In this document: positions 6,063-6,364 of the stretch, piece after piece
Numbering within the stretch: position 1 is the first letter of the stretch
Layout: each line of letters starts with the position of its first letter
DNA from: Bacillota bacterium
Lineage (GTDB): Bacteria; Bacillota; Bacilli; Paenibacillales; UBA4045
Length of the DNA stretch: 6,364 bases
Direction: 5' to 3'
Assembly (NCBI GenBank): GCA_023441055.1
Contig: JAEZQY010000007.1
Location: forward strand, 1-6,364
The notes under the pieces: model-generated
The model's database searches: none
Told to the model about the DNA's origin: nothing
Seen by the model: the letters and a program-made list of their open reading frames with translations, nothing else
Made by a program: the position numbers and the translations under genes

Positions 6063-6094
6063 AAATTTAATTTTTCCTTTCTTGCACTGGTTTC

Positions 6095-6260
6095 TTATAA
6101 CGTCCCTCGTATTCACGAACCCGAGAACCTTAAGCCCCCAACGAGGGCGGCCGCGACGCGGTTAGGTTCGCAGGGTTGTCGCCTGAGTTCTCATCTTCGA
6201 GATTCCTCTGGCGACCGAGGATCGGCGGAGCCGATCCGATGCGTGAATACGATGTTATGT
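6095..6260 (-). repeat. attC-like repeat H (cassette beyond the window)
   Basis: The boxes are TTATAAC at 6095-6101 (start of the DUF6933-like cassette) and GTTATGT at 6254-6260 (end of the cassette entering from the right). The third hairpin is replaced by a different 8-bp stem, GGATCGGC-GGA-GCCGATCC, at 6219-6237. The structure is kept with new sequence. The inner boxes are GTATTCACG and CGTGAATAC, a compensatory double change relative to the GCATTCACG/CGTGAATGC of other copies. Confidence 0.88.
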
Positions 6261-6364
6261 GAAGTATCGGCCCCACTTCCTCGAATAAAGACAGGACGTC
6301 GACCCTCAAAAAAGGTTTTTATATCTTTTACTCATATACCAATACCCAATATCTCTCTCCAGGG
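6261..6364 (-). other. 3' end of the next cassette, gene end not resolved
   Basis: This 104-bp stretch lies between repeat H and the window edge. By position it should hold the end of another minus-strand gene. Two frames are open at the edge: one ends after PGERYWVLVYE, the other after LERDIGYWYMSKRYKNLF. Neither is long enough to recognise. An AAAAACC/TTTTTTGAGG stretch near 6305-6320 is not a convincing terminator. Confidence 0.35.

Larger units (their letters stand above)
1..6364 (-). mobile_element. Integron-like gene-cassette array without a visible integrase
   Basis: Eight copies of one repeat alternate with short genes, all on the minus strand, one or two genes per interval. Taking the crossover as G|TT in the GTTRRRY-like box, the cassette boundaries are 501|502, 1326|1327, 2020|2021, 2867|2868, 3811|3812, 4478|4479, 5383|5384 and 6100|6101. 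This gives cassettes of about 670 to 940 bp. For each cassette the box before the gene is complementary to the box after it: GTTATGC/GCATAAC for the RDD unit, GTTATAC/GTATAAC for NUDIX, GTTAGAT/ATCTAAC for the methyltransferase. That pairing is expected if each unit once existed as a circle with its own attC site. No tyrosine recombinase gene is present here. The repeats look far more GC-rich than the genes. The alternative is another kind of repeat-bounded mobile unit, because the terminal pairing runs longer than in described integrons. Confidence 0.72.

Noticed and set aside
496..6260. CRISPR array
   Set aside because: The repeats are about 160 bp and the intervals are whole genes, with no short spacers.
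496..6260. Insertion sequences or a transposon with a transposase
   Set aside because: No transposase, no DDE or HUH motifs and no target duplications; the repeat is non-coding.

Overview
The window is a tandem array of small single-gene units. All genes lie on the minus strand, and units are separated by a highly conserved, GC-rich, imperfectly palindromic repeat of about 160 bp. Eight copies are visible: seven complete and one truncated. The repeat has the hallmarks of an integron attC site. On the minus strand each copy starts with an RYYYAAC-like box after a stop codon and ends with a GTTRRRY-like box just before the next gene. The box upstream of a gene is complementary to the box downstream of the same gene, even though the boxes differ between units. 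I therefore read the window as part of an integron-type cassette array. No integrase gene is visible, so within this window it fits the description 'cluster of attC sites lacking an integrase'.

The genes are AT-rich, mostly have strong GGAGG-type ribosome binding sites and encode Bacillota-type proteins. A low-GC Gram-positive host of the Paenibacillus or Bacillus kind is my best guess, made from style and recalled families rather than from a marker gene. Integron arrays are known mainly from Proteobacteria and are rare in Bacillota, which would make this locus notable.

Layout, listed by plus coordinate (transcription runs right to left). 1-451: GNAT acetyltransferase, cut by the window edge. 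496-606: truncated repeat A, capped by an intrinsic terminator at 611-636. 627-1248: two-gene cassette with a retropepsin-like protease and a small unknown protein, both with an early frameshift. 1321-1482: repeat B. 1497-1976: second GNAT. 2015-2180: repeat C. 2205-2762: uridine-kinase-like P-loop kinase. 2862-3020: repeat D. 3049-3771: RDD membrane protein with a Coa1-like tail. 3806-3966: repeat E. 4002-4433: NUDIX hydrolase. 4473-4632: repeat F. 4660-5344: SAM methyltransferase broken by a frameshift. 5378-5540: repeat G. 5568-6062: DUF6933-like protein. 6095-6260: repeat H. 6261-6364: tail of the next cassette.

The genes do not form a pathway. They are unrelated small enzymes and unknowns, as expected of cassette cargo. 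The most unusual feature is that complementarity between the two ends of a cassette reaches about 18 nt, well past the 7-nt core box. It is cassette-specific and carries a fixed A/G difference at position 11 in all six testable cassettes.
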